Source of the DNA: Pseudomonas viridiflava
GTDB taxonomy: Bacteria > Pseudomonadota > Gammaproteobacteria > Pseudomonadales > Pseudomonadaceae
DNA: 64,000 bases
Direction: 5' to 3'
NCBI RefSeq assembly: GCF_900590885.1
Contig: NZ_UUON01000050.1
Span: forward strand, 496,001 to 560,000
The notes below the pieces were generated by a model. The model worked only from the letters and a program-made list of their open reading frames with translations. It had not been told where the DNA came from and searched no databases. Within the stretch, counting starts at the first letter, position 1, and every line of letters starts with the position of its first letter. Of this stretch, positions 37,182-46,122 are shown in pieces. A program made the position numbers and the translations under genes.

Positions 37182-38175
37182 AACCGTGTTGTGCCAGCAA
37201 CCATTGGGGTATTCGGCGCTCCAGGTAGTAGCCGGGACGCTTTAACGAACCCTCCACAAACCCCACATGCCCACCCTTGGCCAGCAACTCGAACTCGGTA
37301 CACGCCGACAGCTCGCTGGATTCGGGCAGGCTGTGGGCGAACACGAATGGGTCGTCGGCGGCCTGGATAATCAGGGTCGGCGTGCGGATAGCGCCCAGGT
37401 AGTAGCGGCTCGACGCGCGGCGGTAATAGTCTTCGGCGCTGAGGAAACCGTGCAACGGCGCGGTGACGCGGCCATCGAAGTCCCAGAACGTGCGCATTTT
37501 TTCCAGTGAGCCGAGGGCTTCCAGGGTTTTAAGCCCGTCCGCGCGGCCATCCTGTGTAAAGCGGCTCTGCTTGGTGCGGATATACGCCAGCATCTCGCGC
37601 ATAAAGTGCCTTTGATAGACCCGCGAAAATCCCAGCCCGATGCGGTCGGCGCACTGATCCAGGCGAAACGGCACCGATACCGCCGCTGCGCCCTGCAACC
37701 CCGACGCCTCGCCGGTTTCCCCCAAGTGCTTGAGCAACACGTTGCCCCCCAGCGAATAACCCACCGCATACAGCGGCGCCAATGGCCGCTTGGCGCGCAG
37801 GTGCGCAATCGCCGCCGCCAGGTCCTCGCTGGCGCCCGAGTGATAGCTGCGAGCCAACAGGTTCGGCTCGCCCGAGCAGCCGCGCCAGTTCAGTGCGGCG
37901 CTGGCCCAGCCCTGTACGGCCAGGACTTTTTGCAGGCCTGCCACGTAGGGTGAGTTGGATGAGCCCGTCAGCCCGTGCAGCACCAGCACCAACGGCGCTT
38001 GCGCGTCATGGGGGCCGTGCCAGTCGAGGTCGAGGAAGTCGCCATCTTCCAGCCACAGGCGTTCGCGTTGGCGTTCGATATGCGTAGTTGGGCGCAACAG
38101 CGGGCCCCACAGTGTTTGCAAGTGGGGGTTGCCGAGGCCGAAGGCGGGGGTGAACAGGTCGGCGGAAGGGGTCAT
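37180..38175 (-). CDS. YheT-family alpha/beta hydrolase
   Basis: 331 residues. The family start is FTPAFGLGNPHLQTLWGPLLR. The oxyanion region is HGLTGSSNSPYV, the nucleophile elbow GYSLGGNVLLKHLGE (Ser ~146), the Asp lies near QAADDPFVF and the His in GGHVGFVEGS. YheT-type hydrolases act on lipid-like esters, but the physiological substrate is unknown. The stop codon lies within the half-REP remnant, and an inverted-repeat hairpin separates its start from rsmD. Confidence 0.87.
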   Translation of the reverse strand: MTPSADLFTPAFGLGNPHLQTLWGPLLRPTTHIERQRERLWLEDGDFLDLDWHGPHDAQAPLVLVLHGLTGSSNSPYVAGLQKVLAVQGWASAALNWRGCSGEPNLLARSYHSGASEDLAAAIAHLRAKRPLAPLYAVGYSLGGNVLLKHLGETGEASGLQGAAAVSVPFRLDQCADRIGLGFSRVYQRHFMREMLAYIRTKQSRFTQDGRADGLKTLEALGSLEKMRTFWDFDGRVTAPLHGFLSAEDYYRRASSRYYLGAIRTPTLIIQAADDPFVFAHSLPESSELSACTEFELLAKGGHVGFVEGSLKRPGYYLERRIPQWLLAQHG

Positions 38176-38202
38176 GAAACTCTCGGTGACGAGCTATTTG
38201 AA

Positions 38203-38226
38203 TTGTGGCGAGTGGGCTCGCCACAA
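38203..38226. repeat. compact hairpin of the second REP type
   Basis: TTGTGGCGAG / CTCGCCACAA form a perfect 10-bp stem with a TGGG loop. The arm TGTGGCGAG is the same as the outer arm of the family-2 pair at 27268. It lies just after the rsmD stop on the minus strand and may act as a terminator or processing hairpin. Confidence 0.7.
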
Positions 38227-38245
38227 AAGCCCTGCTGGCACAGCT

Positions 38246-38863
38246 TTAAGCAGCGTCTTCGACCAGGCGGTGCCACAGCGCGTAATACACCCGACCGGAC
38301 TTCTGTTCCCGGTGCAGCCGCCAGCTGCCTGGCAGGCCGAGGGTGGAGGGGGCAGTCTCGCTTTCAGTGTAGATCCACGCGTCCGGCGCCAGCCACTGGC
38401 GTTCTTCCAGCAAGGTGCACACGGTCGGCAACAGGTTCTGGTTGAACGGCGGGTCGAGGAACACCACGTCGTAGGCGCTGGCGGCCTGGGTTTCCAGGTA
38501 GCGCAACGCGTCGGCGGTTTGCACCTGGCCGGTGGTGCAACGCAGGGTGCCGAGGTGTTCCTTGAGGCTGGAAACCGCCACATTGCTGGCGTCCAGCGCC
38601 TGGCCCATGGCCGCGCCACGGGACAGCGCCTCCAGGAACAGCGCGCCGCTGCCGGCAAACGGGTCCAGTACCTTGGCCCCGCCGATGTACGGCGCCAGCC
38701 AGTTGAACAGGGTTTCACGTACGCGATCCGGCGTTGGACGCAGGCCGACGACGTCGGGGAAGCTCAGCTTGCGGCTGCCCCATTCGCCACCAATGATGCG
38801 CAGTTGACCCACACCATTGTGTACGTTGTGGACAGGTTTTTTCGGGCGAGATGAACTGGCCAT
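38246..38863 (-). CDS. rsmD: 16S rRNA (guanine-966-N2) methyltransferase
   Basis: 205 residues. The N-terminal signature LRIIGGEWGSRKLSFPD and LRPTPDRVRETLFNWL are typical of RsmD. SAM motif I is VLDPFAGSGALFLEALSRGA, and the catalytic motif IV is VVFLDPPFNQ. It methylates G966 in the 30S subunit. It ends close to an inverted-repeat hairpin. It directly precedes the YheT gene in the direction of transcription, and its start overlaps the stop of the M16 gene upstream. Confidence 0.95.
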   Translation of the reverse strand: MASSSRPKKPVHNVHNGVGQLRIIGGEWGSRKLSFPDVVGLRPTPDRVRETLFNWLAPYIGGAKVLDPFAGSGALFLEALSRGAAMGQALDASNVAVSSLKEHLGTLRCTTGQVQTADALRYLETQAASAYDVVFLDPPFNQNLLPTVCTLLEERQWLAPDAWIYTESETAPSTLGLPGSWRLHREQKSGRVYYALWHRLVEDAA

Positions 38864-40353
38864 TAATGCTCCGGAACCCCGAGCGGCTGCTCGGCAGGTT
38901 TATCTGTGGGGGGCGGTAGTGGCTTTTGTGCAGTCGTTGGGCCGGCGGTCACGATGACCATCTTGTCGGCGCTCAAGTGTTTGTTCAAGGCAGCCTTGAC
39001 CTGCTCTACCGTCAGGGCCTGGGATTGTTTCATGAAATCCTCAAGATAGCTCAGCGGCAGGTTGTAGAAACCCATCGCGCCCAGCTGCCCGACAATATCC
39101 GCGTTGCTCGCGGTAGAGAGCGGGAAGCTGCCTGCCAGTTCGCGCTTGGCGTCATCCAGTTCCTTTTGCGTCGGGCCGGTCTTGAGGTAGTCGGCCAGCA
39201 CGTCCTCAACCAGGCGCAGGGTGCCGCCGCTCATTTCGGCGCGGGTCTGCAGGTTGATCATGAACGGGCCGCGCACCTGCATCGGTGAGAAGCCGGAGTA
39301 GACGCCGTAGGTCAGGCCGCGTTTTTCGCGCACTTCGCTCATCAAGCGGGTGCCGAAGCCACCGCCGCCGAGGATCTGGTTGCCCAGGGACAGGGCTGCG
39401 TAGTCCGGATCGGCACGGTCGATACCCAGTTGGGCGAACAGCAGGTGGGTCTGCTTGGACGGGAACTCGATATGGCTCAGGCCGGCTTTGGGTTCGGTCG
39501 GTTGGGCAATCTTGACCAACGCCGGGCCTTTGGGCAGCGACGCCGACACCTTGGCCGCCATGGCTTCGGCTTCGGCACGGGTCAGGTCACCGACCACCGC
39601 GATCACGGCATTGCCTGCTGCGTAAGCCTTGGCGTGGAACGCCTGCAACTGCGCCAGGTTGATCTTCGGCACGCTGTCGGGCGTGCCTTCGCTCGGGTGA
39701 GCGTAAGGGTGGTCGCCGTACAGACGCTTGAACAACTCGAGGCTGGCCAGCTTGGCCGGGCTCTGCTTCTGGTACTCAAAGCCGGCGAGGATCTGGTTCT
39801 TGATTCGTGCCAGGGAATCGGCGGGGAAGGTCGGCTTGCCGATCACCTCGTCAAACAGTGCAAGCGCGGCGTCGCGTTTATCGCTGGCGCTCAGGCTGCG
39901 CAGGGACACCAGCGCCATGTCGCGGTAGGCGCCATTGCCGAAGTCGGCACCCAGGCCTTCAAAGCCGCTGGCGATCTGGCTCACATCCTTGCCCGGCACG
40001 CCTTCGTTGAGCATGGCGTTGGTCATCAACGCCAGGCCTGGCACGTCGCCGTCCTGGCTGCTGCCGGCGGCGAACAGGATGCGCATGTCGAACATCGGCA
40101 GTTCATGGGCTTCGACGAACAGCACCTTGGCGCCTTCGGCAGTGGTCCAGGTTTGCACGTCGAGCTTGCGGTTGGTCGGCGCCTTGCCGTCCAGCTCCGC
40201 CAGGGATTGCAGCTTGTTGGTGGACTTGGCCTGGTCCAGTGCCTGGCTGGCGACGGATTCACTTGGGCGCAGGAAATACACGGCACTCGCGGCGATCAAG
40301 GTGACAACAATCAGGCCGGGCACGATCAGGCGGCTGTTTTTACGATCACTCAT
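38863..40353 (-). CDS. M16-family peptidase subunit lacking the zinc motif
   Basis: 496 residues. The start at MSDRKNSRLIVPGLIVVTLI gives an N-terminal membrane anchor or uncleaved signal (about 9-27). The M16 fold is recognisable, but the HxxEH zinc motif is missing: at the corresponding position the sequence reads PGLALMTNAMLNEG. The C-terminal half has the R/Y pair in EVREKRGLTYGVYSGFSPM. Catalytically silent M16 proteins often pair with an active one. The active partner is the upstream gene, overlapping by 8 bp (40346-40353). The pair is probably periplasmic. Confidence 0.9.
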   Translation of the reverse strand: MSDRKNSRLIVPGLIVVTLIAASAVYFLRPSESVASQALDQAKSTNKLQSLAELDGKAPTNRKLDVQTWTTAEGAKVLFVEAHELPMFDMRILFAAGSSQDGDVPGLALMTNAMLNEGVPGKDVSQIASGFEGLGADFGNGAYRDMALVSLRSLSASDKRDAALALFDEVIGKPTFPADSLARIKNQILAGFEYQKQSPAKLASLELFKRLYGDHPYAHPSEGTPDSVPKINLAQLQAFHAKAYAAGNAVIAVVGDLTRAEAEAMAAKVSASLPKGPALVKIAQPTEPKAGLSHIEFPSKQTHLLFAQLGIDRADPDYAALSLGNQILGGGGFGTRLMSEVREKRGLTYGVYSGFSPMQVRGPFMINLQTRAEMSGGTLRLVEDVLADYLKTGPTQKELDDAKRELAGSFPLSTASNADIVGQLGAMGFYNLPLSYLEDFMKQSQALTVEQVKAALNKHLSADKMVIVTAGPTTAQKPLPPPTDKPAEQPLGVPEH

Positions 40354-41701
40354 GAGCGTTCTCCTCAGGCAGAACATGGGCGACGCTCAGACGTTCGCGG
40401 GTGAAATAGGTGCGCGCGGCCTTTTGGATATCTTCCGGGGTCACGCTTTGCAGGTCGGCCAGTTCGGTGTCCATGAGTTTCCAGGACAGGCCGACGGTTT
40501 CCAGCGAGCCAATGGCCGTGGCCTGGCTGGTGATGGAATCACGCTGGTAGACCACGCCGGCAATGACCTGGGCGCGGATACGCTCCAGTTCTTCGGCGGT
40601 TGGCGGCTTGGCCTTCAATTCTTCCAGCAGGCGCCACAGGCCGGCTTCGGCTTGGGCGACGGTCTTTTTCTTCTGCTGGTTCGGCGTGGCCGTCAGCATG
40701 AACAGCGAGTCGCCACGGGTATAAGCGTCGTAATTGGTGGAAGCAGCGGACACCAACTCTTCACCGCGCTCCAGCTGTTCGGAAATCCGCGCGCTGTAGC
40801 CGCCGTCCAGCAGGGCCGAGATCAGGCGCAGGGCCTGGACCGAGCGTTTGTCTTCGGCGGTGGCCAGGCCAGGCACGTTAAAGCCCAGGATCACGCTCGG
40901 CAGTTGGGTCTGCACGTGCAGGGTCAACAGGCGCTCGCCAGGTTCGGCCAGCTCCATGGGGATCTTCGCCGGTGGCACGTCACGCTTGGGGATCGGGCCG
41001 AAGTAGCGCTGGGCCAGGGTTTTCACCTCGTCCGGAGTCACGTCGCCGACCACCACCAAGGTGGCGTTGTTGGGCACGTACCAGGATTGGTACCAGTGGC
41101 GCAGCTCTTCAACCTTCATGTGGTCCAGGTCGGCCATCCAGCCGATGGTCGGGGTGTGGTAGCCGCTGGCCGGGTAGGCCATGGCCTTGAAGCGCTCGTA
41201 GGCCTTGGACATTGGGTTGTCGTCGGTACGCAGGCGGCGTTCTTCCTTGATGACCTCGATTTCGCGGCTGAACTCGTCGGCCGGCAGGCGCAGGCTGGCC
41301 ATGCGGTCGGCTTCCAGCTCAAAGGCCACGCCCAGGCGATCGCGGGCCAAAACCTGGTAGTAGGCGGTGTAGTCGTCGCTGGTGAAGGCGTTTTCTTCGG
41401 CGCCCAGGTCACGCAGGATCAGCGAGGCTTCGCCGGGGCCGACCTTGGCGCTGCCCTTGAACATCATGTGTTCCAGGGCGTGGGACAAACCGGTCTGGCC
41501 CGGGGTTTCGTAGCTCGAACCAACCTTGTACCAGACCTGGGAAACCACCACTGGCGCGCGATGGTCTTCGCGTACGACGACCTTGAGGCCGTTATCCAGG
41601 GTGAATTCGTGGGTGGGTTGTGGGTCGGCAGCCAAGGCTGTGAGAGGCAGACAAACTGTACTGAACAGCAGGCCTGCGGCGCGGCGGGCTAGAGCATTCA
41701 T
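40346..41701 (-). CDS. M16-family zinc peptidase, active subunit
   Basis: 451 residues with a signal peptide (MNALARRAAGLLFSTVCLPLTALAA). The inverted zinc motif HALEHMMFKGS (HxxEH) is present near residue 79, and a downstream Glu ligand lies in EENAFTSDDYTAYYQ. It is expected to be a periplasmic processing or degrading peptidase working with the following zinc-less homologue. It is divergent from ftsY with 232 bp between the starts. Confidence 0.92.
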   Translation of the reverse strand: MNALARRAAGLLFSTVCLPLTALAADPQPTHEFTLDNGLKVVVREDHRAPVVVSQVWYKVGSSYETPGQTGLSHALEHMMFKGSAKVGPGEASLILRDLGAEENAFTSDDYTAYYQVLARDRLGVAFELEADRMASLRLPADEFSREIEVIKEERRLRTDDNPMSKAYERFKAMAYPASGYHTPTIGWMADLDHMKVEELRHWYQSWYVPNNATLVVVGDVTPDEVKTLAQRYFGPIPKRDVPPAKIPMELAEPGERLLTLHVQTQLPSVILGFNVPGLATAEDKRSVQALRLISALLDGGYSARISEQLERGEELVSAASTNYDAYTRGDSLFMLTATPNQQKKKTVAQAEAGLWRLLEELKAKPPTAEELERIRAQVIAGVVYQRDSITSQATAIGSLETVGLSWKLMDTELADLQSVTPEDIQKAARTYFTRERLSVAHVLPEENAHE

Positions 41702-41889
41702 TCGTTTTTAAACCTGTTGGGCTGCCCGCTTGGTCTTAGCGTCGGCGGGCGAGGAGGTGCTAGGATACTGATCCGACTTAGGGACAGCCACTGCGGCAGT
41801 CTCGTTTAGGCTCTAATTTGGCCTACAAAATGTTGCGCATGAACGAGCTGGCTAAAAAACAGTCTGTTACGCATCGAATTTTATTTACC

Positions 41890-41910
41890 GACGCGCCCCT
41901 CTGGCGCGTC
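41890..41910 (+). promoter_or_regulatory. hairpin in the ftsY leader
   Basis: A perfect 8-bp stem GACGCGCC / GGCGCGTC with a CCTCT loop, 23 bases before the ftsY ATG. It is not followed by a T-run. It probably lies in the 5' untranslated region and might affect ribosome access or mRNA stability. Confidence 0.5.
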
Positions 41911-41933
41911 GCTACCTTGAGATAGCCGTCTCC

Positions 41934-43319
41934 ATGTTTGGTTCCAACGACGACAAGAAGACCCCAGCTGCGGCTGGCGAGAAGAAAGGCCTGTTCGGAT
42001 GGCTGCGCAAAAAGCCGCAGGAAACCGTCGATGAACAGCCGCAGGTTCAAGCCGAACCGACCCCCGAGCCTATAGTAGAAGCCGAACCGGTTGCCGAAAC
42101 GCCGGCGCCGGTGGTACTGCCGATGGCTGAGCCGGTATTGCAGCCGGTTGCCGAGGTAGAACCGGAACCTGAGCCTGAGCCCGAGCACACACCGTGGCCG
42201 GAACTGCCGGTGGCCGAAGAGCCTGTAGCGCTGGTTGAAGACGTGCAGGCCGAGCATGTGGCGCCGCCGATCCCTGCGGTGGTTGAGCCGGTCGAAGCGC
42301 CGCCTGTCGTGGAAGTGCCGGCGCCGGTTGTGGTCGCTGCTCCCGCCGTCATCGAGCCAGAGCCCGTCGTCGTACCCGCCGAAACCAGCAAATCCGGCTT
42401 CTTCGCCCGCCTCAAGCAGGGCCTGAGCAAGACCAGCGCCAGCATCGGCGAAGGCATGGCCAGCCTGTTCCTGGGCAAGAAGGTTATCGATGACGAACTG
42501 CTGGAAGACATTGAAACCCGTCTGTTGACCGCCGACGTGGGCGTTGAAGCCACCGCAGTGATCATCCAGAGCCTGACTCAGAAGGTCGCACGCAAGCAAC
42601 TGACCGACGCCGACGCCCTCTACAAATCCCTGCAGGCCGAGCTGGCCGCGATGCTCAAACCGGTGGAAGCGCCGCTGGTGATCACGCCGAACAAACCGTT
42701 CGTGATCCTGGTGGTGGGCGTCAATGGCGCCGGCAAAACCACCACCATTGGCAAGCTGGCCAAGAAGCTGCAGTCGGAAGGCAAGAAAGTGATGCTCGCC
42801 GCCGGCGACACCTTCCGCGCCGCTGCCGTGGAGCAATTGCAGGTTTGGGGTGAGCGCAACAAAATCCCGGTAATCGCCCAGCACACCGGCGCCGATTCCG
42901 CCTCGGTGATCTTCGACGCCGTGCAAGCCGCCAAGGCGCGCAACATTGATGTGCTGATCGCCGACACCGCCGGTCGCCTGCACACCAAAGACAATTTGAT
43001 GGAAGAGCTGAAGAAAGTGCGCCGCGTAATCGGCAAGCTGGATGCAGACGCCCCGCACGAAGTGTTGCTGGTGCTCGACGCCGGCACCGGCCAGAACGCC
43101 ATCAGCCAGGCCAAACAATTCAACCAGACGGTGCAACTGACCGGCCTGGCATTGACTAAGCTCGACGGCACGGCCAAGGGCGGCGTGATTTTCGCCCTGG
43201 CCAAACAGTTCGGGTTGCCGATTCGTTATATCGGCGTCGGTGAAGGCATCGATGACCTGCGCACCTTTGAAGCCGAACCCTTTGTACAGGCACTCTTTGC
43301 CGAGCGGGAGCGTTCATGA
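41934..43319 (+). CDS. ftsY: signal recognition particle receptor FtsY
   Basis: 461 residues. The first ~150 residues are a long acidic, Glu/Pro/Val-rich tail (VDEQPQVQAEPTPEPIVEAE and similar), the A domain expected in proteobacterial FtsY for membrane contact. The NG GTPase domain follows: VGVNGAGKTTTIGKLAKKL (P-loop, about 258-276), DTFRAAAVEQL, DTAGRLHT and the TKLDGTAKGG motif near the end. With Ffh it delivers ribosomes making membrane proteins to the translocon. It is the first gene of the ftsYEX operon, with a 4-bp overlap to ftsE. Confidence 0.97.
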   Translation: MFGSNDDKKTPAAAGEKKGLFGWLRKKPQETVDEQPQVQAEPTPEPIVEAEPVAETPAPVVLPMAEPVLQPVAEVEPEPEPEPEHTPWPELPVAEEPVALVEDVQAEHVAPPIPAVVEPVEAPPVVEVPAPVVVAAPAVIEPEPVVVPAETSKSGFFARLKQGLSKTSASIGEGMASLFLGKKVIDDELLEDIETRLLTADVGVEATAVIIQSLTQKVARKQLTDADALYKSLQAELAAMLKPVEAPLVITPNKPFVILVVGVNGAGKTTTIGKLAKKLQSEGKKVMLAAGDTFRAAAVEQLQVWGERNKIPVIAQHTGADSASVIFDAVQAAKARNIDVLIADTAGRLHTKDNLMEELKKVRRVIGKLDADAPHEVLLVLDAGTGQNAISQAKQFNQTVQLTGLALTKLDGTAKGGVIFALAKQFGLPIRYIGVGEGIDDLRTFEAEPFVQALFAERERS

Positions 43320-43987
43320 TTCGATTCGAACAGGTCGGTAAACGCTATGCCAACGGGCATGTGGGCTTGCATGAGCTGAGCTTTCGAGTGCGTCGTGGCG
43401 AGTTCTTGTTTGTAACCGGCCACTCCGGTGCCGGTAAAAGTACCCTGTTGCGCCTGCTGTTGGCCATGGAGCGCCCGACCACCGGCAAGTTGCTGCTGGC
43501 CGGCCAGGACCTGGCCACCATCAGCAATGCGCAGATCCCCTACCTGCGCCGTCAGATCGGCGTGGTGTTCCAGAACCATCAGTTGCTGTTCGATCGCACG
43601 GTGTTCAACAACATTGCCTTGCCGCTGCAGATCCTGGGGCTGTCCAAGGCCGAGATCGTCAAGCGCGTGGATTCGGCCCTGGAGCGCGTGGCGCTGTCGG
43701 ACAAGACCGACCTCTACCCCGGCGACCTCTCCACCGGCCAGCAGCAGCGCGTCGGCATCGCCCGAGCCATCGTCCACCGCCCGGCCTTGCTGCTGGCGGA
43801 CGAGCCTACCGGTAACCTCGACCCGCGCCTGGCGGCCGAGATCATGGGCGTGTTCGAAGACATCAACCGCCTGGGCACCAGCGTGCTGATCGCCAGCCAC
43901 GACCTGGCGTTGATCGCGCGTATGCGCCATCGCATGCTCACCCTGCAACGCGGCCGCCTGATCGGTGACGGGGAGGCCGGCGTATGA
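43316..43987 (+). CDS. ftsE: cell division ATP-binding protein FtsE
   Basis: 223 residues. Walker A GHSGAGKST (about 37-45), signature LSTGQQQRVGIARAI, Walker B ALLLADEPTGNLDP and the switch His in IASHDLAL. FtsE and FtsX form a divisome complex that activates periplasmic peptidoglycan hydrolases through EnvC-type proteins. It overlaps both ftsY and ftsX by 4 bp (ATGA), so all three are translationally coupled. Confidence 0.97.
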   Translation: MIRFEQVGKRYANGHVGLHELSFRVRRGEFLFVTGHSGAGKSTLLRLLLAMERPTTGKLLLAGQDLATISNAQIPYLRRQIGVVFQNHQLLFDRTVFNNIALPLQILGLSKAEIVKRVDSALERVALSDKTDLYPGDLSTGQQQRVGIARAIVHRPALLLADEPTGNLDPRLAAEIMGVFEDINRLGTSVLIASHDLALIARMRHRMLTLQRGRLIGDGEAGV

Positions 43988-45009
43988 GTGCCACACGCAG
44001 CCCTAAAGTCTCCGAACGCGTAGCGCCGAAACCGGCCGACCCGCAGCCGCAGAAGAAAAAACACGATCACGATGACGACGGCCCGGACTTCAGCACCCTG
44101 CTGCGCGCCTGGATCGAAAGCCATCGCGCCAGCCTGCTCGATAGTCTGCGCCGCCTGGGCAAGCAGCCGATCGGCAGCTTTTTCACCTGCCTGGTGATGG
44201 CCGTGGCCTTGAGCCTGCCGATGGGTTTGTCGCTGCTGCTTAATAATGTGGAGCGCCTGGGCGGTTCCTGGCAGCGCGCGGCGCAGATTTCCCTGTACCT
44301 GAACCTGGATGCCAGCGCCAAAGACGGCGAAGCGCTGCGCGAAGACATCAAGAACCTGCCGGGCGTGGCGGATGCCGAGTACATCAGCCGCGATCAGGCC
44401 CTTGAGGAGTTCCAGCAGCAATCCGGCCTGGGCGAGGCGCTTAAAGAGCTGCCGCAGAACCCGCTGCCAGGCGTGGTGTTGGTGACGCCGAATGAAGTCG
44501 ACAAGCCGGCGCTGGAAGCCTTACGCCAGAAACTGGCCGAAATGCCCAAGGTGCAGCAGGCGCAGCTTGACCTGGTGTGGGTGGAGCGCCTGGCCGCGAT
44601 CCTCAAGCTGGGCGACCGTTTTGTGTTCGGTTTGACGGTGTTGTTGGTGTCTGCATTACTTTTGGTGATAGGTAATACCATTCGTCTTCATATTGAAAAC
44701 CGCCGCACCGAGATAGAAGTGATTAAACTCGTCGGCGGCACGGACAGCTATGTGCGTCGGCCTTTTCTGTACATGGGCGCGCTTTATGGCTTCGGCGCCG
44801 GGATTTTGTCCTGGGGCGTGCTGGCTTTTGGCCTGGACTGGCTGAACGACGCGGTTGTAGGGCTTGCCGGCTTGTACGGCAGTGATTTCGCCCTGGCCGG
44901 GGTGCCGGTAGCCGATGGTCTGAGCCTCTTGCTTGGCGCGGTATTGTTGGGGTATATCGGTGCGTGGATTGCGGTCGCACGGCATTTACGCGAGCTGGCG
45001 CCGAAGTAG
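43984..45009 (+). CDS. ftsX: cell division membrane protein FtsX
   Basis: 341 residues. The N-terminal ~55 residues are charged and cytoplasmic. Membrane segments are visible at about 63-83 (FTCLVMAVALSLPMGLSLLL), 215-235 (FVFGLTVLLVSALLLVIGN), 260-285 and 305-330. The large periplasmic loop between the first two (about 85-210) is where EnvC-like activators bind. It carries the FtsX signature around EVIKLVGGTDSYVRRPFLYMG. It follows ftsE with a 4-bp overlap. Confidence 0.96.
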   Translation: MSATRSPKVSERVAPKPADPQPQKKKHDHDDDGPDFSTLLRAWIESHRASLLDSLRRLGKQPIGSFFTCLVMAVALSLPMGLSLLLNNVERLGGSWQRAAQISLYLNLDASAKDGEALREDIKNLPGVADAEYISRDQALEEFQQQSGLGEALKELPQNPLPGVVLVTPNEVDKPALEALRQKLAEMPKVQQAQLDLVWVERLAAILKLGDRFVFGLTVLLVSALLLVIGNTIRLHIENRRTEIEVIKLVGGTDSYVRRPFLYMGALYGFGAGILSWGVLAFGLDWLNDAVVGLAGLYGSDFALAGVPVADGLSLLLGAVLLGYIGAWIAVARHLRELAPK

Positions 45010-45062
45010 TTAATGTCTGGGTAATGTGGTTTCGTTTGTATTGGCCGTATCAGTGGTTTAGG

Positions 45063-45089
45063 GAACTTGTCCTACGGTTCTCGGTCAAT
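45063..45089 (+). promoter_or_regulatory. candidate AlgU (sigma-E type) promoter of rpoH
   Basis: GAACTT (45063-45068), a 16-bp spacer and TCAAT (45085-45089) resemble the extracytoplasmic sigma consensus GAACTT-N16/17-TCTGA. It lies 47 bp before the rpoH ATG. Control of rpoH by AlgU is known in P. aeruginosa; the site here is my reading of the sequence. Confidence 0.5.
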
Positions 45090-45135
45090 TTTCGCAGTGC
45101 TGAACTGCACGAGTTATGTAAGTCGGAGGTTTCGT

Positions 45136-45990
45136 ATGACCACTTCTTTGCAACCTGCGTATGCCTTGGTCCCGGGTGCAAACCTGGAAGCCTATGTGCA
45201 CACGGTGAACAGCATTCCATTGCTGACGCCCGAGCAGGAGCGTGAACTGGCCGAGAGTCTCTATTATGAGCAGGATTTGGGGGCGGCTCGGCAGATGGTG
45301 CTCGCCCACCTGCGTTTTGTTGTACATATCGCCCGTAGCTATAGCGGCTACGGCCTGGCCCAGGCTGACCTGATCCAGGAAGGCAACGTTGGCCTGATGA
45401 AGGCGGTAAAGCGCTTCAACCCTGAGATGGGCGTGCGCCTGGTGTCGTTTGCCGTGCACTGGATCAAGGCGGAAATCCACGAGTTCATCCTGCGCAACTG
45501 GCGCATTGTGAAAGTGGCGACCACCAAGGCCCAGCGCAAGCTGTTCTTCAACCTGCGCAGCCAGAAAAAACGCCTGGCGTGGCTCAACAACGAGGAAGTC
45601 CACCGTGTGGCCGAAAGCCTCGGTGTGGAACCACGTGAAGTGCGCGAAATGGAAAGCCGCCTGACCGGCCATGACATGGCCTTCGACCCGGCCGCCGAAG
45701 CGGACGACGACAGCGCCTTCCAATCGCCGGCCAACTACCTGGAAGACCACCGGTACGACCCGGCGCGTCAACTGGAGGATGCGGACTGGAGCGACAACTC
45801 CAACCACAACCTGCACGAAGCACTGGAAGTGCTGGACGACCGTAGCCGTGACATCCTCTACCAGCGCTGGCTGGCAGAAGAAAAAGCCACGCTGCACGAC
45901 CTGGCGCAGAAGTACAACGTGTCGGCCGAGCGTATTCGTCAGCTTGAGAAAAGCGCGATGAACAAGCTGAAGTTGTCGATCGCCGCCTAA
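45136..45990 (+). CDS. rpoH: heat-shock sigma factor sigma-32
   Basis: 284 residues, as in other pseudomonads. The start is [26 protein letters not shown], with ribosome site CGGAGG; a 23-codon upstream extension is rejected. Region 2 is in [44 protein letters not shown]. The RpoH box is [15 protein letters not shown] just after region 2.4. Region 4 ends in [27 protein letters not shown]. It directs transcription of chaperone and protease genes. In addition to a possible AlgU promoter, read-through from ftsX (126 bp upstream) is possible. Confidence 0.97.
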   Translation: MTTSLQPAYALVPGANLEAYVHTVNSIPLLTPEQERELAESLYYEQDLGAARQMVLAHLRFVVHIARSYSGYGLAQADLIQEGNVGLMKAVKRFNPEMGVRLVSFAVHWIKAEIHEFILRNWRIVKVATTKAQRKLFFNLRSQKKRLAWLNNEEVHRVAESLGVEPREVREMESRLTGHDMAFDPAAEADDDSAFQSPANYLEDHRYDPARQLEDADWSDNSNHNLHEALEVLDDRSRDILYQRWLAEEKATLHDLAQKYNVSAERIRQLEKSAMNKLKLSIAA

Positions 45991-46013
45991 TCCAGCGGGC
46001 AACACTGGGTCAA

Positions 46014-46108
46014 AAATGTGGGAGGGGGCTTGCCCCCGATTGCAGTGGGTCAGCTACAAATAAGCTGACTGATCCACCGCTATCGGGGGCAAGCCCCCTC
46101 CCACATTT
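46014..46108. repeat. REPIN, family 1, standard arrangement
   Basis: GTGGG ends outward, with inner sequence GATTGCAGTGGGTCAGCTAC and GCTGACTGATCCACCGC. It lies between the convergent rpoH and mtgA genes. Confidence 0.93.
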
Positions 46109-46122
46109 GTTTCTGTGTCGGG

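Noticed and set aside
42047-42565. Ser/Thr/Gly-rich minus-strand frame over the start of ftsY
   Set aside because: It is the complement of the Glu/Pro/Ala-rich FtsY tail; its apparent surface-protein look is an artefact.
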